Shown: positions 22,233 to 35,590 of the stretch, in pieces
Numbering within the stretch: position 1 is the stretch's first letter
How the letters are laid out: each line of letters begins with the position of its first letter
NCBI GenBank assembly: GCA_025766275.1
Contig: JAFKAC010000131.1
Location: 62,001 to 126,000, forward strand
Length of the DNA: 64,000 nucleotides
From: Lactarius indigo
Lineage: Eukaryota > Basidiomycota > Agaricomycetes > Russulales > Russulaceae
Direction of reading: 5' to 3'
The notes under the pieces: model-generated
What the model was told of the DNA's origin: nothing
The model's input: only the letters and a program-made list of their open reading frames with translations
The model's database searches: none
Program-made: the position numbers and the translations under genes

Positions 22233-24372
22233 TATCGTGTGCAGGGGGATGGAGCAGTTCTTCAGAAGATTCAGGAAGTACTCCTCAGCTGCCCGACTTC
22301 GGAAGGTCCGAGATATGTACCCAGCAACGAGAAGGAGCTATAGAAAATGGAAAGAAAGGTTCAGGTCGAATGGACATGGACACAAAGGGCAACTCTTCCT
22401 CACTTTAACGTCATTCATCGCTTGCAATAGACAATATGAGGAAGGGTCGAGGAAAGATAGTAGAAGAGGCGACATGGCCTGACTTTATGGGCTTCGTTGT
22501 GAGGCGAGCGTAACGTAGAACCAGCAAATCGTTCTTGAGGGAGGAGAGAATGTGGCACTTAAACCACACGGGGGGGGGGGGGGGGGGTGGATTATAGGCG
22601 ATCAAACGAAGAAGTGGGGCGTCAAATCCTCGTCCCAACCTTTTCACTAATACTTCATTTTCTGTTTTTTGGGGATGGGGTGCTGGGCCAAATAGTCAGA
22701 ATGGCGAGACACGGCCGTAGACTTCTCGTGATCTTGTGGTGGACTGGCTGGCTGCGGTCAGGGTCAAGCAGACAATTATAACAATTACATAGAAGTCAAG
22801 AGTAAGCCGGCCCTATAAAGGAGCGTTAATTTCGCGATTCAACACGAATCACGGCGCAGCGATGGACACCTTCAGTTGTACTTCTGTCACTTAGCTTAGC
22901 TGACATAGGACGCGGGATGGACACGCTCAGATAATGATGTGCATTCGAACTTGGCAGTTGGCGCCGCGCCAGAACTCCGGGTCGTTATTTCCTTACGACA
23001 GTCCTACGATAGTCTCCTTTCTAGAACCATGAATGAAAGACGCCAGAGTGTGATTGTGATGAGTATATGGGGATTTATGTAGTAGTATTGTCTGCTTACG
23101 CTTGTGATCTGGCACCAAGCCTTGAAGTGCCTTCCCAATACAGTCGAAATTGTAATGGGTTAGAGCTGTATTCGAATCGTCCAGGAGCCCATCAACATGA
23201 AAATGACCGTAACGCATTATGTATTATGACAGTTTCGACTGTACCGTGGATCCACGAAATTTGAAGACAGTTCGGTATTGTAGTCAGGCTTCAAGTTCAT
23301 GGCATTTGCGACGAGAAACGCAGGACGTGAAAGCGCCGCTTGCAGAACTGGCTCCTTCACGCGTTGGTGAAACCGAGGTCGTGGGCGAGAATCAACCCAG
23401 TCACCGCCTAAAATGTGGGATGGATCGCCTCTTCACTAGCTTCACTCTCCGACAAGAAACGAGCCGAGAAGCTCCAATTTATATTGGGCCCCCGAAGCTG
23501 CCTTCACTTTACCCACCCCAGAGCCTGGATGCAAATTCAACCCTCCTGGAGCCTGATGACGAAAAGTCTTTTTGAAAGAAAAAAAAAAAAGCTGGTTAAT
23601 CGCTGACTGCGCATCAGTCCCACATTTTTCCCACGTTTGCAACCTTGAACTACATGATACTTCAGCACTAGAGCCTGCGGACTTGAGACAGCCCCTTACG
23701 CTTCAGCAGCGCCAACACATACAGTAGAATCCAACATGGCACCATCGGTTATTGGTCAGCTTTATGTTCTGCCCACATCCGTATGATGAGTCTTCATTTC
23801 AATTGGACCTTATGATTCCATTGAGAGTCCTCTTGCTTTTTTACTACCAAGCTGGTGATTCTACTGTCTTTCTCTGGAACGGATGCAGGGCAAGTGTTGT
23901 CGAAAAGTTATGAATTGAATTTGGACGATGCAAATACATACGATCTACGGGCATCTGTAGGTACAAAATGTCCGGTCTATTTAAAGATAGTCAATGACGC
24001 AACGAACAATATTCAATACAGAAACGGGATAGAACGTCAAAGTCAAAAGTCAAAAACTATTGCTACAGGTGCGCTCTTATAAAAATTAAAAAAGGGGGGC
24101 GACACAAAAGCGATCATCGACAGATGATCGATGATTGGAGAAACCGGCGTGGTAAAATAATCTTATTCTAATTGGTCAGTGTGTTTCGGCTAGCATGGCG
24201 CGTCGCTACTTGAAAGGTGTGAAGAACTTCTCCACTCTATTTGATGGGATATAGTTCGTCGCCTTGCGTAGGTTCAGGGCGCGGCATAGCGACCGGAGCT
24301 ATGGTGGCTGCTATATGGATACTGGACGGGAATGGGGCTCAACGCGGCGAATACCTAATGGGACCGAAGGGG
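22233..24372. other. gene-poor region with 18-bp G homopolymer
   Basis: Frames are short and motif-free on both strands. Notable items are the G run at 22570-22587 and an A run at 23579-23590. No splice-consistent gene was found. Confidence 0.4.
22570..22587 (+). repeat. poly-G tract, 18 bp
   Basis: Uninterrupted run of 18 G on the plus strand, followed by TGG. It could form G-quadruplex structure and is a likely site of sequencing or assembly length error. Confidence 0.9.
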
Positions 24373-25308
24373 TCATACCTGGTGATGAGATGCCTGCCCC
24401 GTGACTGCGCTTGGTGGATTGGCGCGGCCTGACTGTTGAGGCGTGGCGAATTCGGGGAAAGGTCCGATTAAAAACACGGCCCCAACTAGCAACGAAACGG
24501 AGGACGATGTCGGGTAGATCATCATACCGGCGCCTGGCGGGCTCTCTTGACCCCACGGGGCCAGCGCCACCTGGACGTGAAGTGAGCCCCTCGAAACTGA
24601 ACACGCATTGTGCACCGTCGAAAGCTCACCATCTGGTTTTCAAGTAACATGCGACTGAGATTGGCAAAGTTCGCCTGGTTTAACGCGTTGGCGGCAGGAT
24701 CGGGAAGCTTGTCGGGCATCAGGGCGCAGACCGGCGGAGTGTACCGCTTGGTCCAGGCTTTTATGTCATTGTGTGCAACGCGACGAGCATTGAGATACAC
24801 GAGGAGGCGCCTTGGCCAGAGGTCCATTCGACTGGCGGCCGCGTGGTGCAGACCGAGTCAGGCTATGTCCGTAACGACTTGGACTGCGTTCGGGGCGCAC
24901 CTCTCACCGTCAGTCTCTGCTGCGGTAACAAATACATCCTGGTAGGTACCCTGGGTTGTATTCATAAAAGTCAGGGTAAGCGTCCCTTGCCACGGCCGGC
25001 GTTGCTGCACCTGCTCTGCAGGTGGGGGAATGAAAGAGTCGAGGTGCGTAGGGAGACGAAGTGCCATGGCTTATTGAAGAATAGACAGGGAAACGATCCC
25101 TCTCTTTTAAACGAGAGGGAGAGTAGCATACATAATCTGGACGATGTTGGAAGGAAAGAGTCAGTTCCGAAAGCGGCGCATTCAAATTCTGCGTATTTTG
25201 CAACGCAATAGCCACGAAGTCTGATCGCAATAGATCCGGGACCGAGACTGCCGAATATACCGTCTCCAAAATTTCGAAGATCCACGGTATTGGGAGGGCG
25301 AGGCTGAC
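24373..25308 (-). pseudogene. uncharacterised fungal protein gene, probably degenerate
   Basis: Minus-strand segments read clearly as protein: VSLALPIPWIFEILETVYSA and LSELTLSFQHRPDY; then RRPWQGTLTLTFMNTTQGTY with VFVTAAETDGES; then RMDLWPRRLLVYLNARRVAH, DIKAWTKRYTPPVCALMPDK and LNQANFANLSRMLLENQM; and finally GSLHVQVALAPWGQE and GAGMMIYPTSSSVSLLVGAV. The first three join through plausible introns (donors near 25110 and 24908). Passing from LLENQM (about 24640) to GSLHVQ (about 24580) needs a frame change that no intron of normal size provides, so the copy may be broken. The layout of a beta-rich C-terminal domain recalls SPOC/Mediator-type folds, but I would not assign it. No start codon is settled. 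Confidence 0.4.
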
Positions 25309-25917
25309 CTACACATGGTGACCACGCACGACGAACCTGATTTCATAAAAGTGTTGCCAAACGGAAAACCCACCCATCGCCGACCTGTAAAACGCCGCTT
25401 CTAGCATTTTTGGGCTTGCCGGCCGTGGATACACCATCAAACTCCTATCTGAAGAGCGGTGTGACTAGGATGCGAAGTATTGAGGAGCAGGGCCAATAGA
25501 ATAAACAATTCACGAGAGCGCCTAACTGCCCTGCTGCCGCGGACCGGCTGGATATCGGGGTTGGCGCATGAATACGAAGAAACTCGCTCACAAATGAAGC
25601 CCTAAAGCTGGAGTTACTATTTTTCGCAAAATGCGAGCCCAATTCGGAAGATACCACCATCGATTGCTGGGTCGGGGTCGGGACGTCGTCAGAGCATGGG
25701 TCACCGGGACGGAAAACCCTAAGCGTCTAAACAAGAAAGATGTCGCCAAGGAGGCTGGGCCTGTATTTCGCTCGGACTCTAGCCTGCCTTGCCAATAAGG
25801 TGCGATCCATGTATAGATACTAGAAATAGAGTCGACCGAAAAGTCCGCATCTCAGTTGTCAACACTGATTTCGACTCGAAGGAAAAGGTGAGACGGAGAA
25901 CTCTGATGCAAGCCAAC

Positions 25918-26244
25918 CTTGATGGTGACGCAGTGCATATTCACTCGCTCTCATTGCCTTGACAATCAGGTCGGGCTCCTTCAGTCACGTGATGTCAAGG
26001 GCAACACGTCATTCGCATCCATGTAGGCGATGTGACAGACCCAAATCACCTCGGTCTTAAAGAGAGGGCGGAGTTGTATGCATCGGGATTGCAACGAATA
26101 AAAAGAAGTTGCGCTCCGCGTCGTTACCAGACCGGAAATTTTCAGGCCAGCACGTGGCAGCGATGGAAGGCTGGGGCGCGGAGTGAAAAGAGGTGAATCT
26201 GCCGCGGGGATCACGGCCATATCACTTGAGCGACGCCATCGCAA
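25918..26244 (-). pseudogene. fragment of an unrecognised protein-coding gene
   Basis: Two minus-strand pieces look like coding sequence: SFYSLQSRCIQLRPLFKTEV with IWVCHIAYMDANDVLPLTSR, then after a small gap PDLIVKAMRASEYALRHH. No start, no upstream exons and no known domain are visible. Most likely a remnant. Confidence 0.3.
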
Positions 26245-27243
26245 ACCATGCTCGAATGAAAATCATGGGTCTGCGCGCGTGCTGCATGCCCTCGGGGAAT
26301 ATATGTTCACCGTAAAGTGACTTGCAAGATCTGTTACAGCAACCTGTGCATTCAATGACCCCTGTATATGAAACTTAGGGAGAAACCGAGGGTATATTTC
26401 AGGGTTGCGCGGATGAGCTGAGTGGAGTTGAGACGCCACAATAAAGGCGTGATCGGACGAAGGATGTGTTCCCTGTCAATTAGGTATTATGTTTTTTAAG
26501 ATTGCGCCGTTGTGTGTGAAGAAAAGTTGGCATGCTAGACGTAAATGCTGTCCGTCTGTGAAGCAACAGTGGTAGGCCTAGAACACAATCAATTAAGAAC
26601 CGCAAAACACGTCACCGAACATACCACACACACAAAAAGAGGAAACAGATGGCGAAGGAGACAACCAATCGGTCGGGAAGACTCAGGAGTCAAAGATATA
26701 TCTGCGCACCGACCTCGCGATGTATACACTGGGAGGTTTAGTCAATGTTGGGTGTTGCTTCCTCTTCGAGGCCAAGACACCGGCGAGATGTTCTGGCCTG
26801 AGCACAGTAAAGCATAGCGCAGCTTCCGTGCATTGGAAATTTCTAGTAGGCAAAGTAAGGAAATATGTAAACGCCGGCGTGACGAACTGTCGCATGTACG
26901 TTTGGAGGTGCGTCGGTAAGAACAGTTTTAGGCAAAGGCAAAAAATTGCACAGGGGCACAGCGATACGGGCATTGGCATAATCAGCGAGGTCCGAACAAC
27001 ATGGCCATTGCGGCGTCAGGTAAATGGGCTTTAGAAACACCAAAGCTCAGCGGCACTATACATATGGAGATACGAGACCTTCGGCAGCGAATTTCGATGA
27101 AGATTTACCTTTACCCGCCGAGGTGAACCGTGATGCACGCACCATGCCAGGAACCGTGGGAATACGTTCATTTGTTGGAGGTCACATGACTCAATTCGTC
27201 GGCCCGTTGACATGTCAACAACCACACGACACAGAGCACTGGC
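26245..27243. other. intergenic, no gene seen
   Basis: Short overlapping frames without motifs. The proximal part must contain the promoter of the asparaginyl-tRNA synthetase gene. Confidence 0.45.
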
Positions 27244-28750
27244 ATGTCCAGACCCCAAAAGCTCATCTCCTCTCTCAAATGCGCCCGTCTAGGAAGGACA
27301 ATCCGCCAGGTACTTGCATCTAGACCTGTTCACGAACCTATACAGGTGCATGGATGGGTGAAATCGGTCAGACTGCAAAAGAGGGTCGCGTTCGCGATGG
27401 TCCATGACGGCACCACCTCGAAGAGTCTCCAAGTGGTTTTTCAGAACCCGGCCCTCGCGAAGGTGTCAGTGATTTTTATTTTCTCTGTAGAACGCTGATA
27501 TACATTATTCCCAAAAGAAAAGATTGACAAACGGTGCCAGCGTCCGCTTGACGGGGGTCCTTGTCCCGAGTCCCGGCTCTGGCCAGGATAACGAGTTGCT
27601 CGCAGATTCTGTCGATGTTCTTGGAGAGTGTGATCCAGAGGTACACTCGGCTTTGACTCTAAAGCTTGCGCCACTCAATGTTTGTTCCTAGACCTATCCT
27701 ATCCAGAAGCAAGCCCTCACGACAGATTATCTCCGGGATCACGCACACCTGCGGGTTCGCACCGACGTTCAAGGCGCAGTACTAAGACTACGCGACGCCG
27801 TTATGCGCTCCTTCCACGAATTCTTTCGGGACAACGATTTCACTTACGCCCACACACCTATCATAACGTCAAACGATACAGAAGGCGCTGGCGAGACCTT
27901 TCGCGTGGTGCCTGCCCTGTCAGGCCGGGCTAGTCACGCTCCGACTACTCAGGACACAGAGTTCTTCAGCAAACCATCGTATTTGACCGTTTCGTCGCAA
28001 CTACATCTCGAAGCACTCTCCAATGGTGTGGCGCGAGTCTGGACTCTGTCACCTTGTTTCCGTGCCGAACACTCGCAAACTTCAAGGCACCTCGCCGAAT
28101 TTTGGATGCTCGAAGCAGAATGGGCTTTTGTCTACTCTGTTGAAGACATATGCAGTGTCGTGGAGGCTTCTATCAAGCATGTCTTACGGCTAGATTCCTC
28201 AGACTGGAGACTCCTACAAAAGGATGCCGGCACGTCACGGGCACCGATGGCGGGATCATCCGAAGTGTCGTGGGCACGTATCACATACACCGATGCAATC
28301 CACGAACTCCAGAAAAGCGGTGTCCACTTCCAATACCCACCTACCTGGGGCGCAGCGCTACAGAGCGAGCATGAGCGCTGGCTCGCAGAGTCATTCGCGC
28401 GCGGTCCCATCTTTGTGACAGACTACCCCTCTGCGATCAAACCGTTCTATATGCGCCAAAATGATGATGGCAAGACGGTCGCGTGCTTTGATCTACTTGT
28501 GCCCCACGTCGGCGAGCTTGTCGGAGGATCGTTACGTGAAGAGCGAACGACTCTGCTGGAGGCTGCTATCAAACAACATGGACTAGATGATGGGGTTTAC
28601 CAATGGTACCTCGATCTGCGCAAGTTCGGTGGTGCTCCACATGGTGGGTACGGAATGGGCTTTGAGCGCCTGATCAGTTGGCTAAGTGGGATTGAAAACG
28701 TGCGCGAGTGCATCCCAATGCCTCGGTGGTCAGGGAGGATGTTGCTATGA
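27244..28750 (+). CDS. Asparaginyl-tRNA synthetase, probably mitochondrial
   Basis: Class II aminoacyl-tRNA synthetase that charges tRNA-Asn. The start is ATG 27244 (MSRPQKLISSLKCARLGRTI), an N-terminus rich in Arg/Lys/Ser without acidic residues, as expected of a mitochondrial presequence. An anticodon-binding OB-fold follows (IQVHGWVKSVRLQKRVAFAM). Catalytic motif 1 region: VMRSFHEFFRDNDFTYAHTP. Motif 2: SPCFRAEHSQTSRHLAEFWM with LEAEWAF. Motif 3: HGGYGMGFERLISWLSGIEN followed by VRECIPMPRW. Two introns lie near 27467-27515 and 27640-27705. About 450 residues fits the organellar enzyme (SLM5 type), shorter than the cytosolic one. Confidence 0.9.
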
Positions 28751-28986
28751 ACAATTTGCATATATCTTGGTGATACCACATGCCTTCTACTCCCCGTTTC
28801 AGTTATTCCTATTCAGACTACAAAACCTGTTTCACCTCTTCGTCCGCCAGTTCATAAATGGCATTGGGGCTTGCTCCCGAGTAATGATCTTCTTCAGTGA
28901 CATTTCAAGACACAATGGTATAGTCCTCATGGGATGTACATACACACAGACACATATGCAACCGCAGGTATACAATGTTTACAACA

Positions 28987-30548
<1,562 letters not shown>

Positions 30549-30926
30549 GTGTGAGGGGCGTGGAAATGTTTGGGGCCGGGATGGATAAGTGCACACGTTT
30601 ATTTATCACTACCATCACGGGTCTCATTTATGACTTTACCACCTATTGTCCTTTCTTTTCTTTTTCTTTTTTTTTTTTAAAAAACTTTACTTATACAGTA
30701 CAGTTAAAGGCCATCCTTTCCATCCACGTGACACCCACGTGGTCACATATCCAAATTGGCGCCCTTACCAAATGTAGTCACCGCACGCTGCTTGCTCTCC
30801 TCGACGCCGCCCTCTCGTTTCCCCTCATCTCGCTTCACCGAATCTCGCCCCCCTTCGCCTACTCGATATCCATTTAGTTCCTCCTCTTCTTATAATTCGC
30901 ACACACACCTTCCCTGCACCTTCATC
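30549..30926. promoter_or_regulatory. divergent promoter region with pyrimidine tract
   Basis: 378 bp between the divergent MAP kinase (-) and CCCH protein (+) genes. It contains a CT-rich block ending in a T run (about 30648-30678) followed by an A run, a common fungal promoter feature. Two CACGTG-type words lie near 30725 and 30737 (cacgtgac, cacgtggt), possible bHLH sites. Confidence 0.5.
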
Positions 30927-33273
30927 ATGCCTGTTCTCGATAAAAATACTGATCACGAGTCCAACCGTGACCTCGATCGGGAGAAGGACCGCGACAGAGA
31001 CGGCAAGGACCGTGAAAAGGGCTCGAAAGCGAAAGGTTCTACCAAAAGTATGCCAAAGTATCCTTTACGTATGCCTCCGGTCTACTTATGCGCTCTCCGC
31101 CACAGCCAAGGACCTCTCTCACGTTCCGTGCAAGTTTTTCAAGGTCGGCTCCTGTACCGCCGGGGTGTCATGTCCCTTTTCCCATGCGAACAACGAACCC
31201 GGTCAACCGAAAGGTGTCTGCGCTTGGTTCGTCAAGGGGAACTGCAAATTTGGTCATAAATGCGCGCTCGCACATATCTTGCCTGGTCAGAGTATGGCCA
31301 TGGATCGTAAAAACAAGAAAGCCGCGCAATTAGCCGCAAACGCAAACGGACAGTCTAAAGAGGGTGGAAAAGGTGGCAAGTCCCCCAAATCCGGGTCGCA
31401 ATCTGCTACAGGGAGCGGAACTTCCGCAGCTGGAAGTGGTTCGATGCGAAACCCTCTTCTCTCTGGCTCAACCGCCCCCACACGTATTCTCCAAAGTTCA
31501 GCACGTGCACCTATGCCGATTCCACTCAAAGCGGCCGTGTCTCCATCTGCCCCTGCGCCCCCAGTTCAAGACACCGAGTTTGCGTCATATGGATTACCCG
31601 ACGAGAGTAACAAGCTTCCTAGTGCCCCCGCGCAGAATAAATCCTTCGCTTCTCCGCCCAAGGAAGGCAGCCCTCTTCCAACGGTAGAAGATCTACCACC
31701 AGATTCCCACACTGAAGAAGAGGAAACACCTGTTGTGCCAAATCCTTCTACTTCTCCCCTTCCGTTCCACAATCCATCCGCTCCCCGTCAGATGCGCGCA
31801 CCGACGAATCCTGCGGACCTGGGCCCTATTGGTTCACCTCGTTCAGTGTCGTCACATGGACACGTTGCCCGTGTGAATGGCTTTTCTCCCGGCGCATCAC
31901 CGTCACAGGGTGCAGGTCTTTTATCAACGTCACCCTTCTCCGCCCCTGGTGTACAGTCCGTTTTCTTTTCGTATGAAAACAAACCCAACCACACAGATGA
32001 TCTCAAGGCACGCTCTGGAATTGCGGCCTCGTTGGGCGCTACCCAAGCCTGGCGGCCAGAGCTTCCACCGGGCGGTGCACAAGACGGATTTGGTAGTGAG
32101 ATTGTTGTTGAAGACGAGGACCTCGAAGAATTTGTTCCTGGCTCATTAAGTGAGTTGCTAACTCCGGAGGAGAAATCACGGAGATACTCTCGGACACACC
32201 ATACAAATGCTATGGCAGGCACCGCGTGGGGTGCCGGTCCCCGCCCAAGTGCCGAAACACATCACCACAGGTACTCGCGCTCGGTGCCGGCTCCGTCGTT
32301 ACTCGGGGACATCAAGTCAATCTGGTCTGAAGGCAGTCCGAATGTCATCGGTTCTCCTCGCAAAGGCGGGGTAGATGTCGGTGCTCCTGGTGGCGCTGTT
32401 CCAGCTGTTGGTAACGGCACCCCTACCTCCTTCCGATCCACTTCTGCGTTTGGCAGCCATTCCCTCGCGGATGATCACATAAATTCTTTCTTGTCACCTT
32501 CCAATGCTTCGGCTGCTTTCCTTCCAGGGAACTATCAAAACTATCTCAGTTCAAGGGGCGCAGCACCGCGCGCGGGTATTACGGCTGCGGTTTCGGGTCT
32601 TCGCGGACACGCACCTAGCAGCGCTAACGGAACTTCAAATGTGAATGCGGCAAACCTTCTTGCCCGGATCAACGACTCTACTACCCCTACCCCTCCTGCC
32701 CAGCGCCAGCCATTCAACGGTACCTCGGAGTCCCTTGGCAATCAACCCTTCCAACTTGGTAGACCTATTCCCGCCGGAGGCGAAGTTAGAGGTACAGGAG
32801 AAGATGGCAGGAGCGTCCTCTCCCCGTCCGCACGTGCTCTTCAAGCACATGCGCCGGGACAAAGCCTGCCACAAGGTCTTGCAGCAGGCTATTCTCGTAT
32901 CCATGCGCTACCGCCACAAGCCGGTGTCGCCTCGCCCGCTGCATCGAGCACATTTGCACCTTCGCAACCAAACTCGTTCGCACCGAGCACAAGCTTTCAG
33001 GCTAACGCAAGCGAACGCGTGCAGTTCTCAGAGTGGATCGGCATGTCACCCAATGCGCACCCTTCGAATAACGCGCATCCTCACGGCATGGCTGGGATGG
33101 AATCTCTGGCATCCCGTACGCAATACATGACTGGGCCACGCCCGCCGGTTGGCCCTGGAAGTGTTGCAGCAGCGCGTAACACAAGCGGAAAGAGTTATGG
33201 CACACCATTGAGCCCGCTCAGTGGACCAGTGGTGACTGGAGATGACGATGACCTGTTCCTCATGGACAGATAG
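30927..33273 (+). CDS. CCCH zinc-finger protein (Lee1/Cps3-like)
   Basis: Putative RNA-binding protein. The start is ATG 30927. Exon 1 is 30927-31047 and encodes a highly charged Asp/Arg/Lys segment (LDREKDRDRDGKDREKGSKA). A 58-nt intron spans 31048-31105. Exon 2 opens with KDLSHVPCKFFKVGSC, and two CCCH fingers are visible: C-x5-C-x5-C-x3-H in PCKFFKVGSCTAGVSCPFSH and C-x5-C-x4-C-x3-H in VCAWFVKGNCKFGHKCALAH. The rest, about 700 residues, is Ser/Pro/Ala/Gly-rich and looks disordered (GSGTSAAGSGS, PAPPVQDTEFASYG), ending TGDDDDLFLMDR. Tandem fingers at the N-terminus followed by a long disordered tail match fungal Lee1/Cps3 proteins. Confidence 0.88.
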
Positions 33274-33548
33274 TTGGACTGATAAAAAGGAATGTTGAGA
33301 TGAAAGGAGAGCTGGAGATATGTACTTGTGCATAGTCGCGACGAGCGTTGTTTTTGTTTCACCATACCCGACTCACGGGATATTGTTTTATCATCGATCG
33401 TGGTTTCTCGATTCTTTCTACAAGTTGTCGGTTCAGCGATTCTAAAGGAACGCGTCGAACGGATGTGGGAAAAACATACTATAATAGGAAGTGAAGGGTT
33501 TGCCCCTATCTGAGCTTTCGATCTCAAATAAGTTTGCATCAACCACTA
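33274..33548. other. short intergenic spacer
   Basis: 3' region of the CCCH gene and upstream region of the pseudogene. No feature seen. Confidence 0.4.
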
Positions 33549-34887
33549 TGCCCAAGAGGAAACAAGGCAATGTTCTATCGAACGTCGAGATCACAAAATG
33601 ACTTCACCAAGCTATTGTTGATAGCACGTCAGTTGAAATGGCTGTGCTACGTCTAATGGGAGCTTCCATTTCGATCTGGATATGGTGAAGGCGCAGGTAT
33701 GAACAACCCTACTCAATTGTTTAGAATGGGGCCCAACTCATTCTCTCTCAGAAAAGGGGTTGAATGTTAGTTTCTCCCATGTCAAGTACAGGGACATCGC
33801 TTCATTCGTGGGCCTGGACTATGTACGGAATTTCATGGACGCTACCTTGTTTGATCTCCGCCGTTCCCGAATTCCTACTACACTGTTCAAAAACGTTGTG
33901 TTGGATATGGACATTTTGTTGATACAATATGGCCCTCTGACAGAGCAATCTAATGAAGAAGCGAGATCACGTTTCCTCACTCCCGTGAGTATCCTTCCTA
34001 TAACTGCTCGGATCACACAATTTTCACCAGGTTGTCAATCGCTCGGTAGCCCAGTTTGGCAGTTCGATCCAGAACATGCCAGAGTCGCTGATGGCCGGCC
34101 GTGTTACAACAAGAGGCAGGGTCGTTATAATTTTAAGACATTCGCTGGCGCCCTATCGGTCGTGTTCGTGGAGATACAGAATCGGAGATCCCGGAGAGCG
34201 TCCAGACGCCATTTCCCAGGTGATAGCAGAATGTGATGGTAAGGCATTCGTTTTAACCTAGAGCTTGCCATTGATCTCTTAACACACTGTCAAACCCACA
34301 GTTTGCGATTGGAACAACACACGGGCCGATCTTAACATACTGGTCTACGGGATACTCCGTGACAGAGCCAGCTTCCTATTCTTCCTCTTTGATGGTATTT
34401 TCAAACCATACACGTTTAGGATGGGTGTTGTCCCAGGAAGTCGTTTCCGAGGACTCAAATTTGTTGATTTTTCGTCGGAACCCACTACGCGTCTTTTCAT
34501 CCACACCCTGCGCCCAATATGCGAGACCATGTTCAACCTGTTGTTATGCGCTTATATCACGAGCTTGAAGGCATTTCGTGATAGGTCCACATCTCAACAT
34601 GGGCAACGGAAGAGTCTAGATGGCTGGGATAAAGCGCTCAATTTTGCTGAGAAGGCGTTGGAAAAGTCTCAGGATGCGGAGGCGCTGCGCCAGGAGAACT
34701 CGATTGTCGACACCGATGCAACCATTGAAGCAGCCTTTAAGGCCCTGAAACTCAGATATAGTTTTGTCAGTGAATCAATTGTCCCTACAAGCTAATATAT
34801 CAACAGTACAGATGTGGTACCGATTGCCGGGGAATACACCAACCCAGCCCTGATGGATGGGATGAAGATGAGGTTGCGAAAATGTGA
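33549..34887 (+). pseudogene. frame-broken member of an uncharacterised mushroom protein family
   Basis: Conserved-looking segments follow in order: FSHVKYRDIASFVGLDYVRN, VVNRSVAQFGSSIQNMPESL, GRVTTRGRV, YNFKTFAGALSVVFVEI, YRIGDPGERPDAISQVIAEC, DWNNTRADLNILVYGILRDR, FRMGVVPGSRFRGLKFVDFS, AYITSLKAFRDRS, and a C-terminal WDEDEVAKM. Two introns have normal borders (33985-34030, 46 nt; about 34241-34301). The frame changes between GRV and YNF (about 34126-34134), changes back between VEI and YRI (about 34172-34180), and changes again before WDEDEVAKM (about 34860-34868). The 5' part also meets in-frame stops near 33600 and 33655. This combination fits an inactivated copy of an otherwise conserved gene. 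Function of the family is unknown to me. Confidence 0.6.
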
Positions 34888-35590
34888 AGTTTTTGGCCTT
34901 TTGCAAGCTCTTCTGCCACCATCTGCGTATGTGCGCTCAGGGGGATTGGGGGCGGACATACGGTGCGTGAGGAAGTTGCGTGTGAGTCTGAGAAGGTGTC
35001 GAGATCGCCAACGTGGTCGAGAATGGATTGTACGCGAGTGCTCTTAAGCGTGTAATGGTGCCCGAGGAGACGAAGCGGGATGTGACCCCGCAAATGGGAC
35101 ATTCACACGTCTCTGGCGCGTTTAGCTAGACGCAGTGGTGTAACACGTACAGGATTCGGTGTGATATGTGCCAGTGAGTGGTAGAAGTGGCAAAGGGTGT
35201 AGAAGTGGCGTACGTATCTTGCTTGGCACTCGACGCAGGTGCAAGGGTAGACGTCGACACAACAATGCCGTGTGCATACGTGTCGCATCCACCCCCAGGA
35301 AAAGTAACTAGAACCGTTTCTTGCCTCGCCGACTGTTCTCCACACCAAGTCAGCAGGACTCGGACGCGACACTACCAGTGATACACCTGGCCGTTCCCCG
35401 GAGACCCCACGCGTGTGGAACAAGGTGGCCACAAAGGGTGGATGCTAACCTTGTCCTCACAGATGAAACAATGCCCCGCATGGCTCAGTCTTATGTCGCT
35501 ACAAGGACCCAAACTATTGAGAGTCATATGATTCATTATTAGGTAATTTCAGTCTGAAAGGTTATCCCTGCTACCGGTCCGGACTTGCCG
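34888..35590. other. intergenic, no gene seen
   Basis: Short motif-free frames on both strands. It must hold the NOC4 promoter. Confidence 0.4.

Noticed and set aside
24610..25211. Long plus-strand frames in the gene-poor island
   Set aside because: They are antisense to minus-strand segments with much stronger protein character (LWPRRLLVYLNARR, QGTLTLTFMNTTQG).
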